The notes: a model not told the origin generated them from the sequence alone. 64,000 nucleotides of DNA from Consotaella aegiceratis (GCF_036541425.1 NZ_JAZHFT010000001.1:284258-348257); one strand, 5' to 3'; positions 1 through 9,053 are shown, numbered from the stretch's first letter. A program made the numbers and translations.

Positions 1-457
1 CGTCCTCGATCAACGCTTCCTCGGCGGTCGCCTGGCCGAGCTCGATCTGAAAGGGCAGGCCCATATAGAGGCCGTCGAGCCAGACCTGCCACGGATAGGT
101 CTTCTTGTGCCAATAGCCGCCCGCCTTGGTGCGCGGATGCTTGGCCAGTTGCTCGCCCAGAAGCTTGGCTGCCTGCATGTAGCGCGCCTCGCCGGTGACC
201 TCGTGCAGATAGATGAGCGCCCGGCCCGACAGGATGTTGTCGATATTGTACTCGTCGACCCGATAGCCGGCGATCGTGCCGTCGGGCGAAACCTGGAGGT
301 CGACGAGACGCTTCAGATGGTCGTACCAGCGCGCTTCGCTGGTGGCCTCGTGCAGGAGCCGCAGGCCGCGGTAGACGCATCCGTCCTCGTAGCACCAGGC
401 GCCGTTCTTGTAGGGGTCGTAGCGTCGGGCATACGCGTCGAAATAGTCCATCAGCAT
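1..457 (-). CDS. Unsaturated rhamnogalacturonyl hydrolase (GH105), partial
   Basis: The gene runs off the left window edge; 152 N-terminal residues are visible. They match the GH105/GH88 alpha/alpha-barrel family, which releases the unsaturated uronic acid from oligosaccharides left by pectin lyases. The clearest signature is WLDGLYMG around residues 126-133, whose Asp (D128) corresponds to the catalytic Asp known in YteR-type enzymes. No signal peptide is visible, so it is probably cytoplasmic and acts on imported oligosaccharides. The start at 457 (ATGCTGATG) overlaps the TGA of the upstream GH28 gene (451-453); a second ATG at 451 is possible. The overlap suggests translational coupling as the last visible gene of the pectin operon. 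Confidence 0.85.
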   Translation of the reverse strand, partial: MLMDYFDAYARRYDPYKNGAWCYEDGCVYRGLRLLHEATSEARWYDHLKRLVDLQVSPDGTIAGYRVDEYNIDNILSGRALIYLHEVTGEARYMQAAKLLGEQLAKHPRTKAGGYWHKKTYPWQVWLDGLYMGLPFQIELGQATAEEALIED

Positions 458-1974
458 GGTGTCGAGATCCCCTCGCTCACGGACAGACCGTCTGGAAGGC
501 CGCCCTCGCCAATCGTCAGGTGAGTGAATTCGGTGATGATGCCGGCATGGCGCAGCCTCTTCACATGACACGCCATCAGCGGGCTCGCCGGCTGGGCCTG
601 TGGGTCGAAGGACGCACTCAGACGGGCCAGCCGGACGTTCTCCACGGGTGCCTCGGGCAGCCCGAGCAGCGCCGCGACGGCGATCCGCAGATTCTTCAGC
701 TCGACATCCTCGACGAGAATGTCGGCGATGCGCGGCGTCGTTTCGTCGACCGGCACGGCTTCGCGCGATTGAACCGGCTCGTCCTTGCCGTCCGGATCGC
801 AGAAATAGAAGGCGTTGGCGGTGATCGCGGTGTCGACGCCGTCCATTACCACGCGGCGGAAGGTGACATCGGTCACCGCGCCGCCGCGGCCGCGCCGCGT
901 CTTGATGCGCAGGCCACGGTCGGTGCGGCGCATGTCGCAGTCCTCGACCGTTACGCCATGGATGCCGCCGCTCATCTCCGAGCCCAGCACCACGCCGCCA
1001 TGGCCGCGCTCCATCAGGCAATGGCGCACCGCGACGTTGCGGGTGGGCAGCAGATGGTCGGTCCGGCCAAGCGCTCGCTTGCCCGCCTTGATGGCGATGC
1101 AGTCGTCTCCGACGGAGAAATGCACGCCCTCGATCGTCACGTCCTCGCAACTCTCCGGATCGAAACCGTCGGTGTTCGGGCTCTCGGCCGGGTTCTGGAC
1201 CGAAAGGCCGACCGCCGTCAGCCGACGGCAGCGGTAGGGATGCACCGTCCAGGAGGGCGAATTTCGGATCACCGGACCGGCCAGCGTCAGGTCTTCGCAG
1301 CCGATCAGATGCAGGACGCGGGGGCGCCGGGCTCCGTCGCGCGTCTCCTTCGGCCATGTCCACCAGTCGCCTCGGTCACCGCCGCCGTCGATGATGCCAG
1401 GACCCGTAATCGCCAGATCGCGGCAGTCGATGGCGGTGATCAGCGCCGCGAAGCAGGCGTCCGGCAGGCCTTCCCAGGAGCCCAGCACATGGTCGCCGCG
1501 CCACGGCTCGAGAACCGGATAGGCGGCACGATCGGTAATCGCCGCCAATTCGGCGCCGTCGGCCAGATAGAGCGTCATGGCGCTCTTCAAGAACAACGGG
1601 CCGCTCAGCCACCGCCCCTTCGGCAGCATCAGCGTTCCGCCGGCGGGCACCGCATCGATCGCGCGCTGCAGTGCCGCCGTGTTGTCGGCTGCATCCGTCG
1701 AAGCGTAGTCGGCCGCGTCGATCAGCCCGGCACACGGCGCTGTGCGGAACGACAGCGGAGCGAAGCCGTCCGCATCGAGCCGATAGTCGGTGTCGGGCGT
1801 CAGATCGTGCCAGAGCTCGACGGCTTTCGTCGCCATGCCCGCTTGCGTCGCGCCAGCGCCCGTCAGGCGCCAGCCCACGGGCTGCGGCAGGTCGTATTTG
1901 GCGCCGGGCACGGCCAAGCAAAACGCCGCCGTGCGCGCCGTCACGGCGGACGGCGCGATCGCAATCTCGGACAT
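451..1974 (-). CDS. Polygalacturonase-type glycoside hydrolase, family GH28
   Basis: A 507-residue parallel beta-helix enzyme predicted to hydrolyse alpha-1,4-galacturonosyl bonds in oligogalacturonides. All four GH28 hallmark motifs are present: NTD at 267-269, DD at 290-291, GHG with H325, and RIK at 356-358. There is no obvious signal peptide, so it probably works in the cytoplasm on imported oligomers. I start it at ATG 1974 because GAAGAGA lies a few bases upstream and the residues before it, if the frame is extended, run through the 10-N gap and low-quality sequence. It follows the solute-binding protein gene and overlaps the GH105 gene, so it belongs to the importer operon. The function is well supported; the exact substrate (homogalacturonan or rhamnogalacturonan fragments) is inference. 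Confidence 0.92.
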   Translation of the reverse strand: MSEIAIAPSAVTARTAAFCLAVPGAKYDLPQPVGWRLTGAGATQAGMATKAVELWHDLTPDTDYRLDADGFAPLSFRTAPCAGLIDAADYASTDAADNTAALQRAIDAVPAGGTLMLPKGRWLSGPLFLKSAMTLYLADGAELAAITDRAAYPVLEPWRGDHVLGSWEGLPDACFAALITAIDCRDLAITGPGIIDGGGDRGDWWTWPKETRDGARRPRVLHLIGCEDLTLAGPVIRNSPSWTVHPYRCRRLTAVGLSVQNPAESPNTDGFDPESCEDVTIEGVHFSVGDDCIAIKAGKRALGRTDHLLPTRNVAVRHCLMERGHGGVVLGSEMSGGIHGVTVEDCDMRRTDRGLRIKTRRGRGGAVTDVTFRRVVMDGVDTAITANAFYFCDPDGKDEPVQSREAVPVDETTPRIADILVEDVELKNLRIAVAALLGLPEAPVENVRLARLSASFDPQAQPASPLMACHVKRLRHAGIITEFTHLTIGEGGLPDGLSVSEGISTPC

Positions 1975-2180
1975 GGGGTCTCTTCGATGGTTGGCGAACG
2001 GTTCGCCGGAGGGGCTTGCGGCGGCCGGGGCCCCGCACTCCCCTGCCACCATCAGCCCAGGATGTCGTACNNNNNNNNNNGGTTCTTTGGTTGGTGGGCC
2101 GACGGGTCGCCGGGGGGGGGGGGGGGGGCCGGGCCCCCCCCAAGCCGATGACACTATCAGCCCTGGATGTCTTCCAGTTC
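1975..2180. other. Scaffold gap (10 N) with duplicated, corrupted flank
   Basis: Ten Ns lie at 2071-2080. The bases after the gap (2081-2180) can be aligned over nearly their whole length to those before it (about 1976-2070): both read TTGG, a CGG-TCGCCGG stretch, a run ending GGCCGGG and CCCC, then ATCAGCCC-GGATGTC. The right copy has a run of 16 G and other signs of poor base calling. The left copy also holds a GC-rich inverted repeat (GGCGAACGGTTCGCC, 1993-2007), a structure that can stall sequencing. I read this as unmerged contig ends: the true spacer between the binding-protein stop and the GH28 start is probably about 75-90 bases. Confidence 0.8.
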
Positions 2181-3419
2181 GTCGTTGAACTGCTCGATCA
2201 TATCTTCAGCAGCATCCTCGGCGGTCATCTGACCGTAGGCGACGGCCTCGAGCGAATCCTTGAAGATCTCGCGGATATCCGGGTTCTCATCGTGCGGCGA
2301 GGCGGTCGGACCGGTCGCGTTCATGATGATCTCGTGGGCTTCCACGACCTTCGGATCGAAGGCGTCGGCCTTGCTGAGCGCCTCGAAGGCAACCTTCGAG
2401 GACGGAATGCCGCGCGTGTCCTTGAGGATCTCGTATCCCTCGGGCTCGTTCAGCAGGCAGTTCACGATCTGCGCCGCCGCTTTCGGGTTTTTCGAGTTCT
2501 TCGAAATCGAGAACAGCATAGACGGCTTGCGATAGACGCCTTCCGTCGTGGCGCCATCGACCATCAGCGGCTTCGTCGGGGCGAGATACTGATCGCCGAG
2601 CGGATCGGCGTACTTGGCGTAGGTCGAGTCCCACTCGTAGGTGCCGGCGATCTCGCCTTTGCCCCAGATCTGCGTTTCGAAGAGTTCAACCTTGCCGTCG
2701 CTCGCCACGTCCTTCCAGGACCGGATCGTGCCCGAATCGACCAAGTTCTGGTAGAACTTGATGCCGTCGGCCAGTTCTTCGGGCGTCCAGGCAACCATGC
2801 CGGTCTCCGGGTCAACCAGATCCTTGCCGGTCTTCTGGGTGACGACCAGCGACACGACGAGCACGGCGTTCAGCTTGGCGGCTTCGAACGGATAGTAGTC
2901 CTCGCCGAGCTTCTCCTTCATCACCTTGGCGTCCGCGGTCAACTCGTCCCAAGTGGAGGGAATGGCGAGGCCGGCCTTGTCGAAGGTGTCCTTGTTGAAC
3001 AGGAACACGCGACCCGTTGTGGACACCGGGATGCCGTTCAGATGCCCCTTGACCTCGGCCGCCGCCAAATCGTCCTCGGAATACTGGCTGAGATCGATCG
3101 TGTCGGAATAGTCGCGCAGATCGGCAAAGCCCGTGCCGTCGGGCGACAGCAGCGGCAGCCACGGCCAGTTGACCTGCATGATGTCGGCCTCGGTGCTGCC
3201 CGCGATCTGCGTGGTCAGCTTTTCCTGGTGGCCGGAGAAGCCCGTGAATTCGGGCTTGATCGTATGGCCGTACTTCTCGCCGCAGGCCTTGAGGGCTTCC
3301 TGCGTGGCCTGATGGCGGCTGTCGCCACCCCACCAGGACATCCGGAGTTCGGCGGCCTGACCGGCCGTCGAGAGCGTCATCGCGGCGGCGGTGACCAGCA
3401 GCATCGACTTCAGTTTCAT
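2157..3419 (-). CDS. Sugar ABC transporter substrate-binding protein (CUT1, oligogalacturonide type)
   Basis: A 420-residue periplasmic binding protein of the MalE-like sugar family. It begins with a typical Sec signal peptide (Lys at 2 and 4, hydrophobic core, cleavage near AQA at about 21-23), followed by LRMSWWGGDSRHQ, a start typical of oligosaccharide binders in this group. ATG 3419 has GAGGAGGAAG just upstream. It lies between the importer ATPase and the pectin hydrolase genes, which makes an unsaturated or saturated oligogalacturonide the likely ligand, as in TogMNAB systems. That ligand is inferred from neighbours. Its stop lies only about 75 bases past the scaffold gap, but the reading frame itself is clean. 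Confidence 0.9.
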   Translation of the reverse strand: MKLKSMLLVTAAAMTLSTAGQAAELRMSWWGGDSRHQATQEALKACGEKYGHTIKPEFTGFSGHQEKLTTQIAGSTEADIMQVNWPWLPLLSPDGTGFADLRDYSDTIDLSQYSEDDLAAAEVKGHLNGIPVSTTGRVFLFNKDTFDKAGLAIPSTWDELTADAKVMKEKLGEDYYPFEAAKLNAVLVVSLVVTQKTGKDLVDPETGMVAWTPEELADGIKFYQNLVDSGTIRSWKDVASDGKVELFETQIWGKGEIAGTYEWDSTYAKYADPLGDQYLAPTKPLMVDGATTEGVYRKPSMLFSISKNSKNPKAAAQIVNCLLNEPEGYEILKDTRGIPSSKVAFEALSKADAFDPKVVEAHEIIMNATGPTASPHDENPDIREIFKDSLEAVAYGQMTAEDAAEDMIEQFNDELEDIQG

Positions 3420-3449
3420 AGGGACTTCCTCCTCAGTTGAAAGTGCGCG

Positions 3450-4574
3450 TTAGTGGGTGACCGGCAGCGAGATGTTCTCGCCGGACGTCCGGTCGAAGAT
3501 GTGGACGGAATTGAGGTCCGGCTGCAGCATCACGGCGCCCGAGGACCGGTCGGCAGCCTCGTATTCGGCGGCCGGCACCACGGACACGGCGCGGGCCGAG
3601 CCGAGGTCGACATGCAGCACCACTTCGTGGCCCAGGAACTCGACCGTGGAGATTCGGCCCTTCAAGCCGTCTCCGCCGGCCCCGACGGGCGTCAGATATT
3701 GCGGGCGAACGCCGAGCGTGACCTCCTTGGCCCCGCCGCGCGGCACCCGGTCGGCCAGCTCCCGGCCCAGGGCCACGGACTGGCCGCCGAAATGGAACAC
3801 GGGTTCCGCATCGCCCTCAAGCCGGCCCTCCAGGAGGTTCATCTCGGGGCTGCCGATGAAGCCGGCGACGAAGATGTTGGCGGGCCGGTTGAACAGCGTC
3901 TTGGGGTCGGCGACCTGCATGATGTGGCCGTCCTTCATGACGCAGATCCGGTCGCCCATGGTCATGGCTTCCGTCTGGTCATGGGTGACGTAGACGACCG
4001 TCGACGACATGCCCTCCTGCTTCAGACGCTTGTGCAGGTCGGTGATGCGCACGCGCATGGAGGCGCGCAGCTTGGCGTCGAGATTGGACAGCGGCTCGTC
4101 GAACAGGAAGACTTCGGGCTTCTTGATCAGGGCGCGGCCCAACGCCACGCGCTGTGCCTGGCCGCCGGAGAGCTGCTTGGGCAGCCGGTCGAGCAGTTCC
4201 TCGATCTCCAGGATGCGGGCGACCTCGGCCGTCGCCGCCGCGATCTCTTCCTTGGGCTTGTGCTGAAGACGCAGGCCGAAGGAGAGATTGCTCCTCACCT
4301 TCATGTGCGGATAGAGCGCGTAGTTCTGGAACACCATGGCGATGCCGCGCTGGCCCGGCGCCAGCCGATTGACGATGCGCTCGCCGATACGGATCTCGCC
4401 GCCGGTAATCGACTCCAGGCCCGCGATCATCCGAAGGGTGGTCGACTTGGCGCAGCCGGAAGGGCCGACGAGCACCATGAACTCGCCGTCCGCGACGTTC
4501 AGGTTGATCCCATGCACCGCCTTGAAGCCGTTGCCGTAGACTTTTTCGACGTTCTTGATTTCGAGGTGAGCCAT
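3450..4574 (-). CDS. Sugar ABC transporter ATP-binding protein (UgpC/MalK family)
   Basis: A 374-residue ATPase that energises the adjacent CUT1 permeases. It has the full nucleotide-binding domain (Walker A near residues 37-45, Q-loop FQNYALYPH, signature LSGGQAQR, Walker B FLFDEPLSNLD, switch His in THD) and a C-terminal OB-type regulatory domain of the MalK/UgpC kind. The Walker A reads GPSGCAKST: the Gly before the Lys is Ala, encoded by GCC, so it is not an ambiguous base. I have seen this variant in related sugar ATPases and expect it to be active. It lies 4 bases downstream of the permease gene and 30 bases before the binding-protein gene. Confidence 0.93.
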   Translation of the reverse strand: MAHLEIKNVEKVYGNGFKAVHGINLNVADGEFMVLVGPSGCAKSTTLRMIAGLESITGGEIRIGERIVNRLAPGQRGIAMVFQNYALYPHMKVRSNLSFGLRLQHKPKEEIAAATAEVARILEIEELLDRLPKQLSGGQAQRVALGRALIKKPEVFLFDEPLSNLDAKLRASMRVRITDLHKRLKQEGMSSTVVYVTHDQTEAMTMGDRICVMKDGHIMQVADPKTLFNRPANIFVAGFIGSPEMNLLEGRLEGDAEPVFHFGGQSVALGRELADRVPRGGAKEVTLGVRPQYLTPVGAGGDGLKGRISTVEFLGHEVVLHVDLGSARAVSVVPAAEYEAADRSSGAVMLQPDLNSVHIFDRTSGENISLPVTH

Positions 4575-4578
4575 CGTT

Positions 4579-5499
4579 TCAGCCTTTCACACCGCCGGCC
4601 GAGATGCCTTCGATGAAGTATTTCTGAGCGAGGAAGAACACGATCAGCGCCGGCGCCAGCGCCAGGACCGACATCGACAGGATGCGGTTCCAATCGAATG
4701 CTTCGGTGGTGTCGATCGAGAGTTTGAGTGCGAGCGAGACCGGGAATTTCTCGACGGAGGAGATGTAGATGAGCGGCCCCAGGAAGTCGTTCATGGTCCA
4801 CATGAACTGGAACAGGCAGACCGAGATGATCGCCGGCGCGAGCATGGGCACGACGATGTAGATCAGCGTCTGCAAAGAGTTGGCGCCGTCGACGCGCGCC
4901 GCCTCTTCCATGTCGCTCGGCAGAGCCCGCAGGAACTGCACCACCATGAAGACGAAGAAGGCGTCGCCGGCAAAGGCGGAGGGCACCCAGAGCGGCAGGA
5001 AGGTATCGAGCCAGCCGAGATCGCGGAACAGGATGTATTGCGGAATGCGCGTGACCACGTTCGGCAGCAGCAGCAGCGCGATCAGGATGGAGAACAGCGC
5101 CTTCTTGCCGGGAAAGTCGAACCGGGCGAAGCCGTAGGCGACCAGCGTGCAGGAGATGGCGGTGCCCACCACCTTGGGCGCGATGATCAGGAAGGTGTTC
5201 CAGAAGAATCGTGCGAAGGTGTAGGGCGTCGAGGTCTGCCAGCCCTTGACGTAGCCTTCGAGCGTCGGATGCGTCGGGATGAAGCCGGGATTGTTGAAGA
5301 TCTCGGTGTTGTTCTTGAAGGACGCCCCGATCAGCCAGATCAGCGGATAGAGCATGATGAAGCCGACCACGAGAAGCGCGATGTAGCGGAAGGCGGCAGA
5401 GATCCTCTCGCGCCGGCGCTCGCGGGTCTGGATGGCGACCGGATCGTCGGCACCCAGGACGGGAAGGTCGAAAGCGACTTTGTCGTTGCTCGCGTCCAT
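4579..5499 (-). CDS. Sugar ABC transporter permease, MalG-like
   Basis: A 306-residue inner-membrane permease with about six transmembrane helices. The first follows a 36-residue cytoplasmic N-terminus, and the EAA loop reads EEAARVDGANSLQ, where the ATPase docks. It ends with the QKYFIEGISAGGVKG tail usual for MalG-type CUT1 permeases. The start at 5499 is preceded by GGAG and lies 3 bases after the stop of the partner permease. With the neighbouring permease, ATPase and binding protein it forms a complete CUT1 importer, probably for pectin oligosaccharides. Confidence 0.93.
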   Translation of the reverse strand: MDASNDKVAFDLPVLGADDPVAIQTRERRRERISAAFRYIALLVVGFIMLYPLIWLIGASFKNNTEIFNNPGFIPTHPTLEGYVKGWQTSTPYTFARFFWNTFLIIAPKVVGTAISCTLVAYGFARFDFPGKKALFSILIALLLLPNVVTRIPQYILFRDLGWLDTFLPLWVPSAFAGDAFFVFMVVQFLRALPSDMEEAARVDGANSLQTLIYIVVPMLAPAIISVCLFQFMWTMNDFLGPLIYISSVEKFPVSLALKLSIDTTEAFDWNRILSMSVLALAPALIVFFLAQKYFIEGISAGGVKG

Positions 5500-5502
5500 G
5501 AC

Positions 5503-6384
5503 TCAGCTCCTCTTGTCGCCGGCGTAGTAGACCCAGTGCCGGGACGACCAGAACGCAACCAGGGTCAAGACCATGATGATGACGAAGAGCACCCAGGCGA
5601 TCGCGGACGCATAGCCCATGTCGAACTTCTTGAACGCTTCCTCGTAGATGTAGAGAGGCAGCAGGTAGGTCGACTTCAGCGGGCCGCCTTCGGTGATCAC
5701 GTATGGTCCGTTGAACTCCTGGAAGGCCTGGACCATCTGCATGATCAGATTGAAGAAGATCACCGGCGTGATCAGCGGCAGCGTGACGAAGATGAAGGTC
5801 GTGACCTTGCCGGCGCCGTCGATGGCCGCCGCCTCGTAGAGCGACTTGTCGACCGACTGCAGCGCGGCCAGGAAGATCACCATGGCCGAGCCGAACTGCC
5901 ACATGCGCAGCAGCGTGATGGTGAACAGCGCGTTGGTCGGGTCGCCGAACCAGTTGACGGCGTCGAAACCCATGCCCACCAGGATCATGTTGACGAGCCC
6001 GGCCTCGGCGAAGATGTAGCGCCACAGCACCGCGATCGCGATCGATCCGCCGAGGATCGACGGGACGTAATAGGCGGTCCGGAAGAAATTGATGAATTTC
6101 AGCTTGTAGTTCAGGATACCGGCGATGAAGAGCGCAAAGGCCAGCTTCAGCGGCACCGTGGTAAACACGTAGATCAGCGTCACCGTCAGCGACTTGCGAA
6201 AGGTGCGGTCGCGGGTGAACAGATCGATGAAGTTCTCCAGACCGACCCACTTGGGCGCACTGACCAGCGGATAGTCGGTGAAGCTCAGATAGAGCGAGGC
6301 CAGGAACGGCAGGCCGGTGAAGACCACCAGGCCGATGATGAAGGGGGTGAGGTAAGCCAGCCCCAGAAAGCGGCTCTGACCCAT
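5503..6384 (-). CDS. Sugar ABC transporter permease, MalF-like
   Basis: A 293-residue permease with six predicted helices and an EAA loop (YEAAAIDGAGK). The open frame continues upstream of 6384, but I place the start at the ATG giving MGQSRFLGLAYL because AGGAG stands seven bases before it and the family starts directly with the first helix; the upstream extension is Arg/Pro-rich and not membrane-like. It is the first gene of the minus-strand pectin operon and faces the AraC regulator gene across a 511-base region, so its promoter should lie there. Confidence 0.92.
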   Translation of the reverse strand: MGQSRFLGLAYLTPFIIGLVVFTGLPFLASLYLSFTDYPLVSAPKWVGLENFIDLFTRDRTFRKSLTVTLIYVFTTVPLKLAFALFIAGILNYKLKFINFFRTAYYVPSILGGSIAIAVLWRYIFAEAGLVNMILVGMGFDAVNWFGDPTNALFTITLLRMWQFGSAMVIFLAALQSVDKSLYEAAAIDGAGKVTTFIFVTLPLITPVIFFNLIMQMVQAFQEFNGPYVITEGGPLKSTYLLPLYIYEEAFKKFDMGYASAIAWVLFVIIMVLTLVAFWSSRHWVYYAGDKRS

Positions 6385-6895
6385 CAGTCGGCTCCTTTCC
6401 GCGAGACCGTGGCGGCAGCCTGCGGCGCCGATCCCCGGTCTTGGCTGCCGATGTCGCGGCAGGAGTTCGCATAAGCCCCGGCCACGCCGGGCGTGATGTT
6501 CGGCAGGTGATCGTTCAAAGCATTGGCCTCCCGGCTGCTCCTGATCGTGAAGAGGTGACGGACCTACCCCATTCAAAGGCGGGTCAGCATGGCGCTCCGA
6601 TCGAGCAAGCCCGGTTCATGTGTTTCCTCTGACGCCCGACCGGCGGCCCGGCCATTCCATGACAGGACTCCACCGGGTCCCGCGGCTCGTGGGGATCGGC
6701 CGACACCGTCTGGCTCGCCCCCGCAAGCCAAAACAAATATTGCTAGAGAGAGTCGAAATCGTGCATCATGTCGATCGTGATTGCCATCTGTCGATGCTGA
6801 CAACTCGCCGATCCAGCGCCAACTTTCGCCGCACGTTGCGATTATCGACCTCCCTACTCTCCTTTTTCTTTCTTGTCGGCTAGTATCCTGAAACG
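6385..6895. promoter_or_regulatory. Divergent intergenic region, pectin importer operon / AraC regulator
   Basis: This 511-base stretch contains no convincing gene. It must hold the promoters of the importer operon (leftwards) and of the AraC gene (rightwards). Two palindromes stand out: CACGCCGGGCGTG at 6483-6495, and ATCATG-TCGAT-CGTGAT at 6765-6781 (one mismatch), which lies in the AT-richer centre next to AACAAATATTGCTAG and is the better operator candidate. A TAGTAT hexamer at 6881-6886 could be the -10 of the regulator gene, but it is so close to ATG 6896 that a downstream start would then be needed. None of these assignments is tested. Confidence 0.4.
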
Positions 6896-7855
6896 ATGGC
6901 GCGAAGCCAATTGACGAATCCGGACAAAAAGATGGACAAAAGTGAAGGTCATGTCCTGTCGGGTATTCCGGCCGCCGCCGTCACCCTGTCGCTGACGCGC
7001 TCGATCATCAAAATGGAGCATTCCCGCACCTGGATGATCGACAAGACCAACACGGTCTACGACCTGATCGTCTGCCTGGAAGGCGAGGCAGAATACCGCA
7101 TCGGCAACCAGCATTTTCACCTGACGCCGGGCGACGCGATGCTGATCCCGAAGGATACCCGCTTCATCGGCTGGAATCCCGGCAAACGCATCATGATCGG
7201 CATCGCCCAGCATTTTTCGCTGGATCTGTTCAACCAGCACGACCTGATCGCCCAGATGGACCTGCAGCCCATGGTTCGACTATCGCGCTGGGCGATGCTG
7301 GAGCCGCTTGCCCGTCACTATCGCCAGATCTCGCCGCCGTCATCGACGACGCTGATGCAGTTCCATCTCTTCATGGTGCTGCTGATGGAATTCATCGACG
7401 ATGCCTTCGTCGCCTGGAAATCGCTGAACGTCGGACCGATGAACGAAACGCAGGGTCTACCGCTGGCCGTCATGCTGGCCGCAACGCAGATCAGTGCCGC
7501 GCCGCTCGATCCGGAGATCACCGAGCGCGTCGTCAAGGCAGCCCCCTACAATGCCGACTATTTCCAGCGCGAGTTCCGCCAGCGGATCGGCCTGACGCCG
7601 CGCAAGTTCCAGGAATTCAAACGCATGGAGCGGGCTATGCAACTGCTCCAGGCCGGCCGCTCGATCAGCGAGACCGCGGCCGCGATCGGCTATGCCGACG
7701 TCTACTACTTTTCACGCATGTTCAGACGCTATATCGGCACCAGCCCGCGCGGCTATCAGCGGGCCATGCAGCAGCATCGCGACGGCCACTATCCGCGCGG
7801 CGAGGAAGACGGGCAAATCCTCTATCCGATCCTGCCGCATTCGAGCCAACGCTGA
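6896..7855 (+). CDS. AraC-family transcriptional regulator
   Basis: A regulator of up to 319 residues. The N-terminal half is a cupin-like sensor domain (about 30-130, with a YRIGNQHFHLTPGDAMLIP core). The C-terminal ~100 residues are a double helix-turn-helix of the AraC type, ending with the family signature around IGYADVYYFSRMFRRYIG. Start choice is open: ATG 6896 has no clear ribosome binding site, and ATG 6932 (MDKSEG) is an alternative. It is divergent from the pectin importer operon, so it probably senses a pectin-derived sugar and activates that operon; this is inferred from position only. Confidence 0.88.
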   Translation: MARSQLTNPDKKMDKSEGHVLSGIPAAAVTLSLTRSIIKMEHSRTWMIDKTNTVYDLIVCLEGEAEYRIGNQHFHLTPGDAMLIPKDTRFIGWNPGKRIMIGIAQHFSLDLFNQHDLIAQMDLQPMVRLSRWAMLEPLARHYRQISPPSSTTLMQFHLFMVLLMEFIDDAFVAWKSLNVGPMNETQGLPLAVMLAATQISAAPLDPEITERVVKAAPYNADYFQREFRQRIGLTPRKFQEFKRMERAMQLLQAGRSISETAAAIGYADVYYFSRMFRRYIGTSPRGYQRAMQQHRDGHYPRGEEDGQILYPILPHSSQR

Positions 7856-7874
7856 GCTCGGCGGACGCGGGAAA

Positions 7875-7887
7875 GGGCCGGCGGCCC
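7875..7887. terminator. Possible bidirectional hairpin between convergent genes
   Basis: GGGCC-GGC-GGCCC forms a short GC-only stem in the 58-base gap between the AraC gene and the convergent ATPase gene. There is no T-run on either side, so intrinsic termination is only a guess. Confidence 0.25.
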
Positions 7888-7913
7888 GGGGATCGGGGGC
7901 CGCGCCCGTCGTG

Positions 7914-9053
7914 TCAGGCCGCTCGGGCAGACAGCAGCGAAGGATCGATTTCGCTCAAGGGGATAGCGCGCTCGAAGGCCCTGCCGTCAGTATCGAAGAG
8001 GTGGCAGTCGCTGCCGTGCAGGCCGAGTTGCAGCGGCGTACCCACACGGATCGGCGCGGCACCCGGCAAAAGGGCGGTGAAGACGGTGTCCTCGCTGTCG
8101 ATCGCCGTATAGGCCACGGTGTGGATGCCCAGCCGCTCGATCACCGTCGGCCTCACGTCCAGCCGCGCGTCGCCGGCATCCAGCTGCACATGCTCAGGCC
8201 GGATGCCGAGCGTCAGGATCTGGCCCTCCAGACCAGGGCGCGCCTTCACCGGCACACGCAGGCTGGCGCCGCCATTCGGCAGCGCGACGGTGACCTCGTC
8301 CTCGGCGCTGGCGGTGCAGACGACCGGCAGAAGGTTCATCTTGGGGTTGCCGATGAAGCCCGCGACGAAGAGGTTGCAGGGCTTGTGGTAGAGTTCCAGC
8401 GGTGTCCCGACCTGGCTTATCAGGCCGCCGTCCAGCACCACGATGCGGTCGGCCATGGTCATCGCCTCGATCTGGTCGTGGGTGACGTAGATCATCGTCG
8501 CGTCGAGATTGGTGTGCAGCTTCGACAGCTCCACCCGCATGTCGGCGCGCAGCGCCGCGTCGAGATTGCTGAGCGGCTCGTCGAACAGGAATACCGAGGG
8601 TTCGCGCACGATGGCGCGGCCGATGGCGACGCGCTGGCGCTGGCCGCCGGACAGCTGGCTGGGCTTGTGCTGGAGGCGCTCGTCGAGCTTCAGGATCGCC
8701 GAGGCCCGGCGCACCTTGCGCTCGACCTCGTCTCTGGACAGCCGCTCCACGCGCAACGGAAAGGCGATGTTCTCGTAGACCGTCATGTGGGGGTAGAGCG
8801 CATAGGACTGGAAGACCATCGAGATCCCGCGCTTGACCGGTTCGACGTCGTTGACGACGGTGCCGTCGATCTGCACTTCGCCCGCGGTGATGTCCTCGAG
8901 CCCGGCGATCATCCGCAAGAGAGTCGATTTTCCGCAGCCCGACGGGCCGACGAAGACGACGAACTCTCCGTGCCGGATCTCGAGGGACACGCCCTTGATG
9001 ACCTCCGTCTCGTCGAAGGACTTGCGGACGTCGACCATTTTCAGCTGACCCAT
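7914..9053 (-). CDS. Sugar ABC transporter ATP-binding protein (UgpC/MalK family)
   Basis: A 379-residue ATPase with a standard Walker A (GPSGCGKST), LSGGQRQR signature, FLFDEPLSNLD Walker B, THD switch and a MalK-type C-terminal regulatory domain. The start at 9053 (MGQLKMVDVRKSF) is chosen for its AGGGGG site; the frame extends to 9107 without support. It is the last gene of a minus-strand group (ROK repressor, oxidoreductase, ATPase) that contains no permease. The plus-strand group from 11963 has a binding protein and two permeases but no ATPase, so this subunit probably completes that importer from the other side of the divergent promoter. Confidence 0.92.
   Translation of the reverse strand: MGQLKMVDVRKSFDETEVIKGVSLEIRHGEFVVFVGPSGCGKSTLLRMIAGLEDITAGEVQIDGTVVNDVEPVKRGISMVFQSYALYPHMTVYENIAFPLRVERLSRDEVERKVRRASAILKLDERLQHKPSQLSGGQRQRVAIGRAIVREPSVFLFDEPLSNLDAALRADMRVELSKLHTNLDATMIYVTHDQIEAMTMADRIVVLDGGLISQVGTPLELYHKPCNLFVAGFIGNPKMNLLPVVCTASAEDEVTVALPNGGASLRVPVKARPGLEGQILTLGIRPEHVQLDAGDARLDVRPTVIERLGIHTVAYTAIDSEDTVFTALLPGAAPIRVGTPLQLGLHGSDCHLFDTDGRAFERAIPLSEIDPSLLSARAA

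Noticed and set aside
520..2151. Long plus-strand frame (543 codons) opposite the GH28 gene
   Set aside because: It is the antisense shadow of a gene with all four GH28 motifs, runs through the N gap, and encodes an Arg/His-rich sequence with no domain.
1974..2154. N-terminal extension of GH28 across the Ns
   Set aside because: The extension passes through undefined and corrupted sequence and lacks homology; ATG 1974 has its own ribosome binding site.
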